Assembly (NCBI RefSeq): GCF_025567385.1
Contig: NZ_JAOQJU010000027.1
Span: 1 to 46,727 of the forward strand
Direction of reading: 5' to 3'
DNA: 46,727 nucleotides
Origin: Claveliimonas acetigenes
GTDB taxonomy: Bacteria > Bacillota > Clostridia > Lachnospirales > Lachnospiraceae
The translations under genes and the position numbers were made by a program. The notes below the pieces were generated by a model. It saw only the letters and a program-made list of their open reading frames with translations. It was not told the origin of the DNA and made no database searches. This document shows, in pieces, positions 1 to 8,800 of this stretch; position 1 is the stretch's first letter, and the number at the start of each line of letters is the position of its first letter.

Positions 1-2
1 TT

Positions 3-164
3 CAAGAATACAGGAACGATTTAACTTATTTCACAAATGGGCAGGGAGTCTGCTTGACAGAGTTAAAAGGATACCAGCCAGCTATTGGTAAATTTATTTG
101 CCAACCCCGCCGCCCGAATAGCCGTATAGATAAGGTTCGGCATATGTTCCACAAGTTAGCTTAA
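3..164 (+). CDS. Ribosomal-protection tetracycline resistance protein, C-terminal end (partial)
   Basis: The window opens inside this gene; only the last 53 codons and a TAA stop are present. The peptide contains FTNGQGVCLTELKGYQ followed by QPRRPNSRIDKVRHMF, the conserved C-terminal domain of the TetM/TetO/TetW/Tet32 family. These are EF-G-like GTPases that remove tetracycline from the ribosome. The ending HMFHKLA fits my recollection of the tet(O) type, but tet(32) and mosaic tet(O/32/O) alleles share this end, so the allele cannot be set from this piece. It lies 50 bases before a tet(40)-like gene on the same strand, the arrangement described for tet(O/32/O)-tet(40) in gut Clostridia. Nothing in the visible part is broken. 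Confidence 0.93.
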   Translation, partial: QEYRNDLTYFTNGQGVCLTELKGYQPAIGKFICQPRRPNSRIDKVRHMFHKLA

Positions 165-214
165 CAGCTTGCAAAAGTCATATAAAATGAGATTTGAAAG
201 GAGAATGTAACTTC

Positions 215-1435
215 ATGTTTGCTAAAAATTCAAAGGCATATTCTGTCTACCTGCTGTTCCGATTTGTCTGTTCCCTGGCGGTTTCTATGTCCACAGTGCT
301 TTCCATCGTGTACCACATGGAGGTGGTGTAGCTGGATGCTTTCCAGCTTGTCCTGGTAGGGACGGTTCAGGAGACCTCCTGCTTTCTGTTCGAGATGCCC
401 ACCGGTGTGGTGGCGGATTTGTATAGCCGTCGGCGCTCGGTGCTGATTGGAATGTTCCTCTACGGCCTGGGCTTTCTGATGGAGGGTGCGCTACCGTGGT
501 TCGCGCCGGTTCTGCTGGCCCAGGTTGTCTGGGGTTGCGGTGATACCTTCATCACCGGCGCTCTGGAGGCGTGGATTGCCTCGGAGGAAGAGGACAAACC
601 CATAGACAAGGTGTTCCTGCGGGGCAGTCAAATGGGGCAAATCGGCGGCGTTCTGGGCGTGGTGCTGGGCACACTGCTGGGAAACATAAACCTGCAAATG
701 CCTATCATCTTGGGGGGCAGTTTGTGCTTGTTGTTGGGGCTGGTGATGGTTCGCATCATGCCAGAAACCAACTTCTCCCCTGCTATTGAGGAACGGCAGG
801 GCTTGCTTAAAGACTTTGTCTGCCTGTTCAAGCTCAACCTGGGCTTTGTGAAAGGCGCACCTGTGTTGCTGGCGCTCTTAGCAATCACACTATGCGGGGG
901 ACTTGCCAGTGAAGGCTTTGACCGGCTCTCCACCGCTCATTTTCTGGATGACACGGTAATACCCGTTATCGGGCCGCTGAACAGCGTCACTTGGTTCGGT
1001 GTTATCAGTCTTATCGGCAGAGGCTTAGGTATTCTGGCTTCTCAGTTGCTCATCGCCCGCATGGAGAAAAAAGGGACTGTCAGCCGAACCAGTGTGGTCA
1101 TGTCCACCAGCGCCGGGTATATCCTGTGCCTGGTTCTCTTCGCGGTGGGGCGGAGCTTTTGGTTCATGTTGTTGGTGTTCCTGCTGGCGGGGCTTATGCG
1201 CACCATCAAGGAGCCTGTGCTGGCCGCCTGGATGAACGACCAAGTGGATGAGAAAATGCGCGCCACAGTCTTTTCCACCAGCGGACAGCTGGACTCTTTC
1301 GGGCAGATCATCGGCGGGCCTATTGTGGGGCTGGTAGCCCAGCAGGTGTCCATACCCTGGGGGCTGGTCTGTACCGCTTTCCTGCTGTTGCCCGCGCTGT
1401 TCTTAGTGCCGGTGGCGGGAAAGAAGCGGGATTGA
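215..1435 (+). pseudogene. tet(40): tet(40)-like tetracycline efflux MFS protein, interrupted by an amber stop at codon 39
   Basis: Ignoring one stop, the frame from ATG 215 (behind GAAAGGAG) to TGA 1435 encodes 406 residues, the length I recall for Tet(40). The protein begins MFAKNSKAYSVYLLFRF and carries the major-facilitator signature EMPTGVVADLYSRRRSVLIG in the loop after helix 2, then many hydrophobic helices to the end. Codon 39 (329-331) is TAG, between VV and LDAF, where a CAG glutamine is likely in the functional gene. An internal restart at ATG 395 would lose 60 residues and the first helix or two, so drug efflux is doubtful unless the amber codon is suppressed. No other lesion is visible downstream, which suggests a recent point mutation. 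TAG ends several other genes here (for example 31501 and 32647), so general recoding is unlikely. Confidence 0.9.
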
Positions 1436-1456
1436 TATGGCATAGTTAAGTTTACT

Positions 1457-1491
1457 GACGAGCGGGAGATTACTTCCGCTCGTCTTCATTT
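1457..1491 (+). terminator. Probable intrinsic terminator after tet(40)
   Basis: GACGAGCGG (1457-1465) pairs perfectly with CCGCTCGTC (1476-1484) around a 10-base loop, followed by the T-rich TTCATTT. It begins 21 bases after the tet(40) stop. The T tract is short, so termination may be partial. Confidence 0.6.
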
Positions 1492-1605
1492 AGTAGCGCA
1501 AAATTTGAGGACTCTTTATTTCCTTATTCGGTATAGCGGAGGCGGCTGTCAATTCGACATAATTTTCTTGTGATACTTTACCGTACATGAGCATTAGGAA
1601 TAGGA

Positions 1606-1704
1606 ATGTATCTTTGTGTGGTAGTTGTTACTTGCACAGGTATTATTGTTTCAAAAATCAGTTCCAAGCCAAATGAAGATACTCCTGAAGAAAAAGAAGA
1701 ATGA
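1606..1704 (+). other. Short ORF in the tet-topB gap, possible membrane-protein tail
   Basis: The 372-base gap between tet(40) and topB has little coding sequence. A 32-codon frame begins MYLCVVVVTCTGIIVSK and ends with the charged tail NEDTPEEKEE, so it would be one hydrophobic segment plus an acidic tail. No clear ribosome binding site is seen. It may be the 3' remnant of a longer ICE membrane protein cut when the tet genes were inserted; I do not recognise a family. The reading frame that runs into topB from 1625 is on another phase and is not a convincing N-terminal extension. Confidence 0.25.
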
Positions 1705-1807
1705 CCAATTCCAGTTTGTAGACCTAAAACAGAATACCGTTCCTTACATAGCAGTCATGCGCTTCGGTGCCTGGCTGCTAATTTTTTTGCGAAAGGAGCA
1801 GTATCGA

Positions 1808-3886
1808 ATGAAGCTTGTATTAGCGGAAAAGCCCTCGGTTGCCATGAGTCTCTCGAAAGTGATCGGGGCAGATCAGCGCGGGGACGGTTATATGGAGGGC
1901 AATGGCTACCTTGTCAGTTGGTGTGTGGGGCATCTGGTGGAACTTTCCCAGCCGGAAGCCTATGATGAAAAGTATGCAAAGTGGAAGTATGATGATCTTC
2001 CGATTTTGCCGGGACATTGGCAGTATCAGGTGTCCGCCAGCACGAAAAAGCAGTTCGGAATCCTGAAAAAGCTCATGCAGCGGAAAGATGTGGAGAGTCT
2101 GATCTGTGCAACCGATGCAGGGCGTGAGGGCGAACTGATTTTCCGACTGGTTTACCATCAGTGCGGCTGCAAAAAACCGGTGGAACGGCTTTGGATTTCA
2201 TCAATGGAGGACAGTGCTATCCGGGAAGGCTTTCAGAAGCTCAGACCGGGAACAGAATATGATGCCTTATATGAGGCGGCTTTATGCCGGGAGCGAGCCG
2301 ACTGGACTGTCGGAATCAACGCCACCCGGCTTTTTTCATGTCTGTATGGGCAGACCCTGAATGTGGGGCGCGTGATGACACCAACGCTTGCGATGGTGGT
2401 TATGCGAGATGCAGCAATCCGGGCGTTCAAGCCGGAGCCGTTCTACTCGGCAGAATTAAAATTTCGGGATTTTCAAGCGGGCGGTGAGCGAATGAAAGAA
2501 AAAGCAGAAGCAGAAAAACTGGTGGCAGAGTGTTGCCAGGCAGGAAGTGCCATCATTACCAAGGTAGAGCAGAAAGAAAAATCAGAGAAGCCCCCGGCCT
2601 TGTTTGATCTGACATCGCTTCAGAGAGAAGCAAATCGGCAGCTGGGATTCACTGCCCAGCAGACCCTGGATTACACACAGGCTCTGTACGAGAAGAAACT
2701 CGTGACATATCCCCGTACCGACAGCCGGTATCTGACGGATGATATGGCACCGCTGGTGCCGGAACTTGTTTCTGTGATCCAGCAGAGCTTTCAGATTCAG
2801 GCGGATGTACCGGCACCGGTGAATGCAGCGCAGGTCATCAATTCTAAGAAAGTCACCGATCACCATGCCATTATCCCTACAAAAACAGCGGCGGGTTATG
2901 ACATTTCCTCGCTTCCCAGTGGAGAACAAGCGATTCTTACTCTGCTGGCGGTGCGGCTGATTTGTGCGGTCGGAACACCCTGCCACTATGCAGAAACCAT
3001 AGTAGAAGCGGAGTGCGCCGGTCAGAAGTTCCGCACGAAAGGCAAAACAGTCACGGATATGGGCTGGAGGCAATATGCAGGAAAGCCGGTTGAAGATGCT
3101 GAGAAGAATGCGGAGGCAGGTGATCTTCCGGAGCTTTCGGAAGGCATGACATTGGAACTTGCCGGTGTCGATCTGAAAGAAGGCAAGACCAGCCCACCCA
3201 AGAGGTTTACCGAAGATCTTCTGCTTTCAGCGATGGAAAGTGCCAGCTCGGATGAATTTCCAGATGGCGTAGAGCGAAAAGGCATCGGCACACCAGCTAC
3301 ACGCGCTGCCATCATCGAAAAACTGGTACAGAAAGGCTTTATCGAGCGCAGGGGCGATAAGAAAACGAAATACCTTTGTTCTACGGACAAGGGAAATGCG
3401 CTGGTGACGGTGGTGCCGGAACAGATTCAGTCTCCATCCATGACGGCAGACTGGGAGGAAAAACTGCTGAAAATAGAACACGGCGAGTATGACAGCGATG
3501 CCTTTATGGGAGAAATCAGCAGCATGGTCAGCGGACTTGTAAAAACCTACGAGGCTGTGAAAGGTGCCAATGTCCTGATGCAGCCGGAATGCAAAGTCAT
3601 TGGTTCCTGCCCCGCCTGCGGCAGCGATGTTTGTGAAACGGCAAATGGATGGTTTTGCAGGGATAAGAGCTGTAAATTTGCGCTCTGGAAGGAAAACAGG
3701 TTCTTTCAGACACTGGGAAAGCAGATGACAGAGGAACTGGCAAAGCAACTGGTAAATCAGGGAAAAGCACGGCTTACCCACTGCTATTCCAAGAAGTCTG
3801 GACGTTACTATGACACAACCGTTCATGTAGAGACTGGCGAGGACGGTGCAGCAGCATTTAAGCTGGAGTTTGGAGGTAAAAAATGA
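1808..3886 (+). CDS. topB: DNA topoisomerase III (type IA)
   Basis: This 692-residue enzyme cuts and passes single DNA strands and is a standard part of clostridial ICEs, where it probably helps resolve replication or transfer intermediates. It starts MKLVLAEKPSVAMSLSKVIG, the TOPRIM beginning, with the second TOPRIM motif in DAGREGELIFRL near residue 105. The catalytic tyrosine is Tyr301 in YPRTDSRYL. Near the C-terminus, CPACGSDVCE and CRDKSCKF form a zinc-ribbon-like cysteine set. I chose ATG 1808 because AAAGGAG lies 11 bases upstream and the protein begins exactly at the family motif; the open frame extends back to 1625 without family sequence. It overlaps the next gene by four bases (ATGA), so they are translationally coupled. 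The length suits the ICE-type topB. Confidence 0.95.
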   Translation: MKLVLAEKPSVAMSLSKVIGADQRGDGYMEGNGYLVSWCVGHLVELSQPEAYDEKYAKWKYDDLPILPGHWQYQVSASTKKQFGILKKLMQRKDVESLICATDAGREGELIFRLVYHQCGCKKPVERLWISSMEDSAIREGFQKLRPGTEYDALYEAALCRERADWTVGINATRLFSCLYGQTLNVGRVMTPTLAMVVMRDAAIRAFKPEPFYSAELKFRDFQAGGERMKEKAEAEKLVAECCQAGSAIITKVEQKEKSEKPPALFDLTSLQREANRQLGFTAQQTLDYTQALYEKKLVTYPRTDSRYLTDDMAPLVPELVSVIQQSFQIQADVPAPVNAAQVINSKKVTDHHAIIPTKTAAGYDISSLPSGEQAILTLLAVRLICAVGTPCHYAETIVEAECAGQKFRTKGKTVTDMGWRQYAGKPVEDAEKNAEAGDLPELSEGMTLELAGVDLKEGKTSPPKRFTEDLLLSAMESASSDEFPDGVERKGIGTPATRAAIIEKLVQKGFIERRGDKKTKYLCSTDKGNALVTVVPEQIQSPSMTADWEEKLLKIEHGEYDSDAFMGEISSMVSGLVKTYEAVKGANVLMQPECKVIGSCPACGSDVCETANGWFCRDKSCKFALWKENRFFQTLGKQMTEELAKQLVNQGKARLTHCYSKKSGRYYDTTVHVETGEDGAAAFKLEFGGKK

Positions 3887-4770
3887 GCATGAAAATGATG
3901 AATGCAGCTTATTTGGTGGATAATGCTGCGCTGCTTTCCTTGCAGGAAAAGCAGGACGGCGTGGAATTCCATTGCTTTGATATGGACAGCAAGGTGCAGA
4001 CCACCGAGGGACACATTGGCTGGGATGTGTTGGATAAACAGCCGTCTTCTACGCTGGAAGAAAGCGCAAGGGTGGTAGCACTTCAGAAGATTCCCCAGCT
4101 TGACGGTCTTGCCGTTGCGCCGGTAGCTCCGGAGATGCTGGAGCAGGTACGCGGCGGCAGAAAGGTTCTCTGGCAGATGAAAAAGGCTGATCCTGAGCTG
4201 GAGAATGCAAAAAATATCCGGTTTATCACCAGCAACTACGAGGATCGGTTCAAAATTCCGGATGGCAGTGCAGTGGAGATCGAGTATCCGAACCGGAAGT
4301 TCTCAGCTCGCTGCGAATATATGGACGAATATCATTTGCGCCTGGGGTATGATGTTTTGCACATCTGTCAGCTGGCAGAAATGCTGGAACGCGGCGGTGG
4401 TACATGCCGCCCGGAGCCGCTGATTACGGAAGAACGCAGTGCATGGGATTTGGGAAGCAAGGGCTTTCTTGCCATTCAGACCTGTGAGGACGGTTACGAC
4501 TATACCTTATATCATAAGGACTTTACGGAAATTGACGGTGGACAGATCGACAACCCGGAAATCAGCATGAATGCAGCCAGAGACCAGATTCTTTCGGATT
4601 ATGGGTTCGGTGGCCGCACCATGACGCGGATTGACTATGATGAACTTTGTGATCGTGCAGAGGAAGCGGAAATCAGCAGACGGGAATCTGTGCTGGGTAA
4701 ACTCTCGGATTTGTCTTCCAGAACGGATACGCCGGTGAAAGCTGCCAAGGCGAAGGAGGCAGAGCGATGA
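3883..4770 (+). CDS. ICE accessory protein, possibly of the DUF4316/LPD16 type
   Basis: This 295-residue soluble protein has no signal peptide or membrane segment. It sits between topB and the large helicase, overlapping both neighbours by four bases. The first 90 residues (AAYLVDNAALLSLQEKQDG, then GWDVLDKQ) and the middle block VLWQMKKADPELENAKN followed by ITSNYEDRFKIPDGSAVEI look like domains I associate with clostridial ICE proteins annotated DUF4316 or LPD16. The C-terminal third contains GYDYTLYHKDFTEIDGGQID, a YodL/LPD-like pattern seen in proteins linked to ICE helicases. No catalytic residues can be named. A role in transfer or element replication is inferred only from gene order. 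Confidence 0.7.
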   Translation: MSMKMMNAAYLVDNAALLSLQEKQDGVEFHCFDMDSKVQTTEGHIGWDVLDKQPSSTLEESARVVALQKIPQLDGLAVAPVAPEMLEQVRGGRKVLWQMKKADPELENAKNIRFITSNYEDRFKIPDGSAVEIEYPNRKFSARCEYMDEYHLRLGYDVLHICQLAEMLERGGGTCRPEPLITEERSAWDLGSKGFLAIQTCEDGYDYTLYHKDFTEIDGGQIDNPEISMNAARDQILSDYGFGGRTMTRIDYDELCDRAEEAEISRRESVLGKLSDLSSRTDTPVKAAKAKEAER

Positions 4771-5075
4771 AATACAAGCTTACGAAGGCAGAGCAGGAAA
4801 CCGTCATCAATTTTGATAATGAACTGGATACCGCCAGCATTTATACCCATGACAGCCGCCTGATTAAGAAGCTTCGGGAACTGCGAAAACAGTATCCGGA
4901 GCAGTTTATTTTGGAGCACCGGGAGCATGGGTCGGTCACTTATACGATTCCGAAACGCTGCGTCGGTATCCGACCGCCTTATAGTGAAAAGCGGCGGGAA
5001 CAGCAGCGGCAGGAAGCAAAGGAAAACGGCCTGCCGTTTATGGAGAAGGGAGAAATGAACGATGGCAAGAATTGA
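4767..5075 (+). CDS. Small conserved ICE protein of unknown function
   Basis: It has 102 residues, starting MKYKLTKAEQETVINFDNE. It then has DTASIYTHDSRLIKKLRELR and ends with a basic, glutamine-rich stretch (SEKRREQQRQEAKENG). It is charged and soluble with no cysteines paired for zinc. Proteins with this TKAEQET/ASIYTHD pattern recur beside topB and TTRAP genes in clostridial ICEs, sometimes under misleading names. The function is unknown. It overlaps the upstream gene by four bases and the downstream gene by 14, so it belongs to the same translational unit. Confidence 0.75.
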   Translation: MKYKLTKAEQETVINFDNELDTASIYTHDSRLIKKLRELRKQYPEQFILEHREHGSVTYTIPKRCVGIRPPYSEKRREQQRQEAKENGLPFMEKGEMNDGKN

Positions 5076-5655
5076 AAAATGGGATGAAGTGCATGGAACG
5101 CAGGCACCGGACGAAAGAATGATGGCATTTCTCGACAGTACTACCGACCAGTATGCGATTTTGCAGCTTCGCCGCAGCGAGGATACGGTATATGAACGCT
5201 TTTCGTCTATGCGCGAACTGGAACGGATGGGGCTGGAACCGGATATTGACCATTATGAGGTGGTTTATATGGCTCCGCTTCTTCCCTACAAGGATCAGAA
5301 TACGATGTTGGAGGAACTGTATGCGAAATTCAATGTTTCCCGCCCTGATGATTTTACTGGTCATAGTCTTTCTGTGTCTGACATCGTGGCTTTACGGCAG
5401 AATGGTGTTGTAAGCTGTCACTATGTGGATTCCATCGGCTTCCAGGAACTGCCCGGATTTTTGAAACCGGAGAACTACCTGAAAGCCGCAGAAATGGCGA
5501 TGGAGGACGATTACGGCATGATTGACGGCGTAATCAATAACGGAAAGAAGGAAGAACCGGTGGAGAAAGCATCGGTTCTGGACCAGCTGAAGGAAAAGCA
5601 GGAGGCTGTGCCGCCTGCGCCGCCTCGCAGGTGCTGCGAAGAAAAGGAGTTATAA
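5062..5655 (+). CDS. YodL-domain ICE protein
   Basis: This 197-residue protein has a YodL-like domain at about residues 25-140. The landmarks are TTDQYAILQLRRSEDTVYE, then LEPDIDHYEVVYMAPL, then GHSLSVSDIVALRQNGV and HYVDSIGFQELPGF. YodL domains of unknown activity are frequent in ICE and conjugative proteins, either alone or fused to the methylase/helicase. The C-terminal 50 residues (EKASVLDQLKEKQEA and a proline-rich end) look like a flexible tail. ATG 5062 is favoured because GGAGAAATGAACG precedes it. It overlaps the previous gene by 14 bases and ends directly before the TTRAP start. Confidence 0.8.
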   Translation: MARIEKWDEVHGTQAPDERMMAFLDSTTDQYAILQLRRSEDTVYERFSSMRELERMGLEPDIDHYEVVYMAPLLPYKDQNTMLEELYAKFNVSRPDDFTGHSLSVSDIVALRQNGVVSCHYVDSIGFQELPGFLKPENYLKAAEMAMEDDYGMIDGVINNGKKEEPVEKASVLDQLKEKQEAVPPAPPRRCCEEKEL

Positions 5656-5862
5656 ATGCGTTTTACGGATGACGAATGGATGCTCATGATGCTTTACAGC
5701 CCTGGCACACGGACAGGGCTGATCGAAGAGCTTCAAAAGATGCAAAAAAGTCTGACGGGCAGAGACAGAAACCTGCGCAGGTGGACGGCCTCGCTGCTTG
5801 CAAAACTGGCAGAGATGACGGATGCAGAATATGAGGCACTGGATTTGTATCCGGACGAATAA
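5656..5862 (+). CDS. Transposon-transfer assisting protein (TTRAP family)
   Basis: This small acidic protein of 68 residues starts MRFTDDEWMLMMLYSPGTRT and ends MTDAEYEALDLYPDE. That matches the family layout of an N-terminal F-x-x-(D/E)-E-x-x-L-M block and a C-terminal MTD-E(F/Y)-AL-LYP block. The family is found next to helicase and topoisomerase genes of Tn1549-like ICEs and is named for an inferred role in transfer; no activity has been shown that I know of. The start codon follows the previous stop immediately, with AAAAGGAG just upstream, so it is coupled to the YodL gene. Confidence 0.85.
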   Translation: MRFTDDEWMLMMLYSPGTRTGLIEELQKMQKSLTGRDRNLRRWTASLLAKLAEMTDAEYEALDLYPDE

Positions 5863-5883
5863 AGGAGAGGAGGAAAAAGACAG

Positions 5884-8800
5884 ATGATGACGAAAACGGC
5901 TTATTATATGCAGATGGCGCAGGAAGCTGCGGCACAGATCACTGGCAGCAAAGAACAGTGGACAGCGTTTCTGACCACATCCGCGCGGCTTTATAAGTAT
6001 CCCTTTGCGGAGCAGCTGATGATCTATAAGCAGAGGCCAGAAGCGACGGCCTGTGCAGAGTACGATCTCTGGAATGATCGGATGAACCGCTATGTGAAGC
6101 GTGGCTCCAAGGGCATTGCTCTTTTGGACATGCGCGGCGAGCAGCCGAAACTGCGGTATGTATTTGATGTGGCAGATACCGGAGAACGGAAGAATTCCCG
6201 ACCGGTACAGCTCTGGAAAATGAATGCGGAGCATGAGCAGCCAATCATTCGCGCACTGGATGTAGCATTTGATGTTCCTGCCGGTGCTGGGTCTCTGGAA
6301 AATCATATCATGGAAGCGGCAGAACGCCTTGCAAGGGATTACTGGGAGGAAAATCGCAGGCAGATCAGTGACATCGTTGCAGATTCCTATCTGGAAGGAT
6401 ATGATGAACTCAACATCGGAGCTTCCTTTAAGAGAGCTGCCGCTGTCAGCATCGCATATTCCGTCTTTACCCGGACGGTGGGCAATGCAGATGACTATTT
6501 TGAGCACGAGGATTTTCTGGACATTTTTGATTTTAATACGCAGGCTGCCGCCAATGTGCTGGGAACTGCGGTCAGCGAAATGTCCAGCCAGATCTTCCGG
6601 GAAATTGAACGCACGATCCGAACCTATGAAAAAGACAAGCAGGCAGAAAGGAGCCAAAACTATGATGGAGCTGAATTACACGAAGAACGGCGATTACCTG
6701 ATTCCGGATATCCAGTTGTCGGTGCAGGAACAGAAGCCCCTGGGCAAGTACGGGAGGATGCGCAGAGCGTTCCTGCAGGAGAACAACACGCTGCTGTACA
6801 ATCACCTGATCCTGACCGAGAAGCTGTATCCGCACCTGTGGGAGATTCAGGAGACCGCGACCGCACGGATGGAGCAGATGATGGCGGAGCTTCTGAAAGC
6901 GAATCCGGCACCGGACAAGAAATCGAACCAAATGGCCTGGGTGCAGCACATGAACATGCTGAAAGCGCAGGCAGAGGAAGTCATTCTGACGGAACTTATC
7001 AACAGCTAAACTTTATGAGCCTGTTTCAGTCCGAGGCAGAGCAGATTCAGAAAATTGATGCGGCGGCAGAAAATGCAGCCAGAGAAGCGGAGAGCGAAAA
7101 GCCCTCCGCTTTTGTCATTTCTGAGAATGAAATCGACCGGATGTTGCGAGCAGGTTCTAATTTTGAGGGCGGAAAAATCCGTATTTATGCGCTGTATCAG
7201 CAGCAAGGGGACGCGAAAGAACGAGCTGCATTTCTGAAAGCGGAATACGGTCTTGGCGGTCACAGCTATACCTTTATGGATGGCAGTCGTGGTTTTGCAG
7301 ATTATGACGGAAAAGGTATTCTGCTTCGCAATTATGGCCATGATCGGGAAGTGCGACTTACATGGTCGGCGGTGGATAAGCGATTAGACCGGCTTGTGGT
7401 AAATGGTCAATATCTTACCGCACTGGAAATGGAAGAGTATCGGAAGCTGGAGCAGGAATATGGTGCACCGCTTCCTATGCCGACTGCCGCCCATGTATTT
7501 CCGCCAACACCACCGGAACACTACGATACCGGAAATGAGCATGTGGACAACTTGCTGAATACGGCTGCGGATGTATATGCCCGGAGTGAACTGGCAGCAC
7601 CCCAGCGGTTTACCGTGATGGAGACAGACGCTGGCTATGCGGTCTGGGATGATATTCAGGACGGCATTCATGTAGAGCCGGATGGTGTCAGCGAGGAGTT
7701 TACCAGCGAATGGGAGGCAGAGACCTACCGCCAGCAGCTGATTGAAAAAGTTCAGGAACGGGAAGCAAAAGACTGGCTCTATGTTGAACAGAGCAAGCAG
7801 AATTTGCAGCAGGACATTCCATTCCCAGATGTGGAATCCGAAGAAATACAGGAATCGGCTCACGCAGAGACAGATCCTCTGGTACTGGAAATGCAGGAAC
7901 ACGCCAGAGAACTTGCCAAAGAGTCTGGCTATGCGCCGGATGAACGGTTTGTAGTCACGATGACCGGCGAGAACTTCCCGGATTCTAAGGATGCGTTTGC
8001 CATCTGGGATTATGTCAAAGAAGAGTATTACGGATATTCAGACGGAAAAGTACAGACATTTGCCGATTATGTGAGTGCGTCAGAGGCGTTGCAGGAGATT
8101 CGTGGCAGGAATATGGAGGCTGAAAAAGAGCCTGCAACTGTGCAGCCAGAACCCGCAGCTCCGGTGCAGCCAGATTATCGTGTCGGCGATACGCTGTATC
8201 TGGACGGAAAGGCATTTACGATTGAAAAAGTCGGACTTTTTGATGTGGAGCTTCGGGACCCGGATTCCGTGTATCCGATCTTCCGCTCGGAAAGCAAGGA
8301 GAATCTGGCAAGACTTTTGGGGCATGAGGAAAATGTTCACCTGCACAATCTGGTGGTTGATCTGAATTCTGGAAAAGAAGAAGCGTTCCGGGCAGGGCAT
8401 GAAGCAAAACATGCGGAGAACTACCGCATCAACAGCTTTCACCTCGGCGAAGGCAGTCCTAAGCAGAAATTCCGTGCCAACATGGATGCCATCTACACGC
8501 TGAAAGCCTTAGAAAATCAGCATAGGGATGCGACACCGGAAGAACAGGAAACGCTGGCCAATTATGTCGGCTGGGGTGGGCTGGCAGATGCCTTTGACGC
8601 AGAGAAAACTGCCTGGACAGGCGAATATAAGGAGCTGAAAGCAGCTCTTACGGAAGAAGAATATGCCGCAGCCAGGGCTTCGACTCTGAATGCGCATTAC
8701 ACCAGCCCTACCGTGATCCGTGCAATCTATGAGGCATTGGACGGTATGGGATTTGAGAAAGGCAATATTCTGGAACCGTCGATGGGTGTCGGCAACTTCT

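Noticed and set aside
1625..1807. N-terminal extension of topoisomerase III in the open frame
   Set aside because: The family starts at MKLVLAEKPS with a good ribosome binding site at 1791-1797; the extra 61 residues show no family features.
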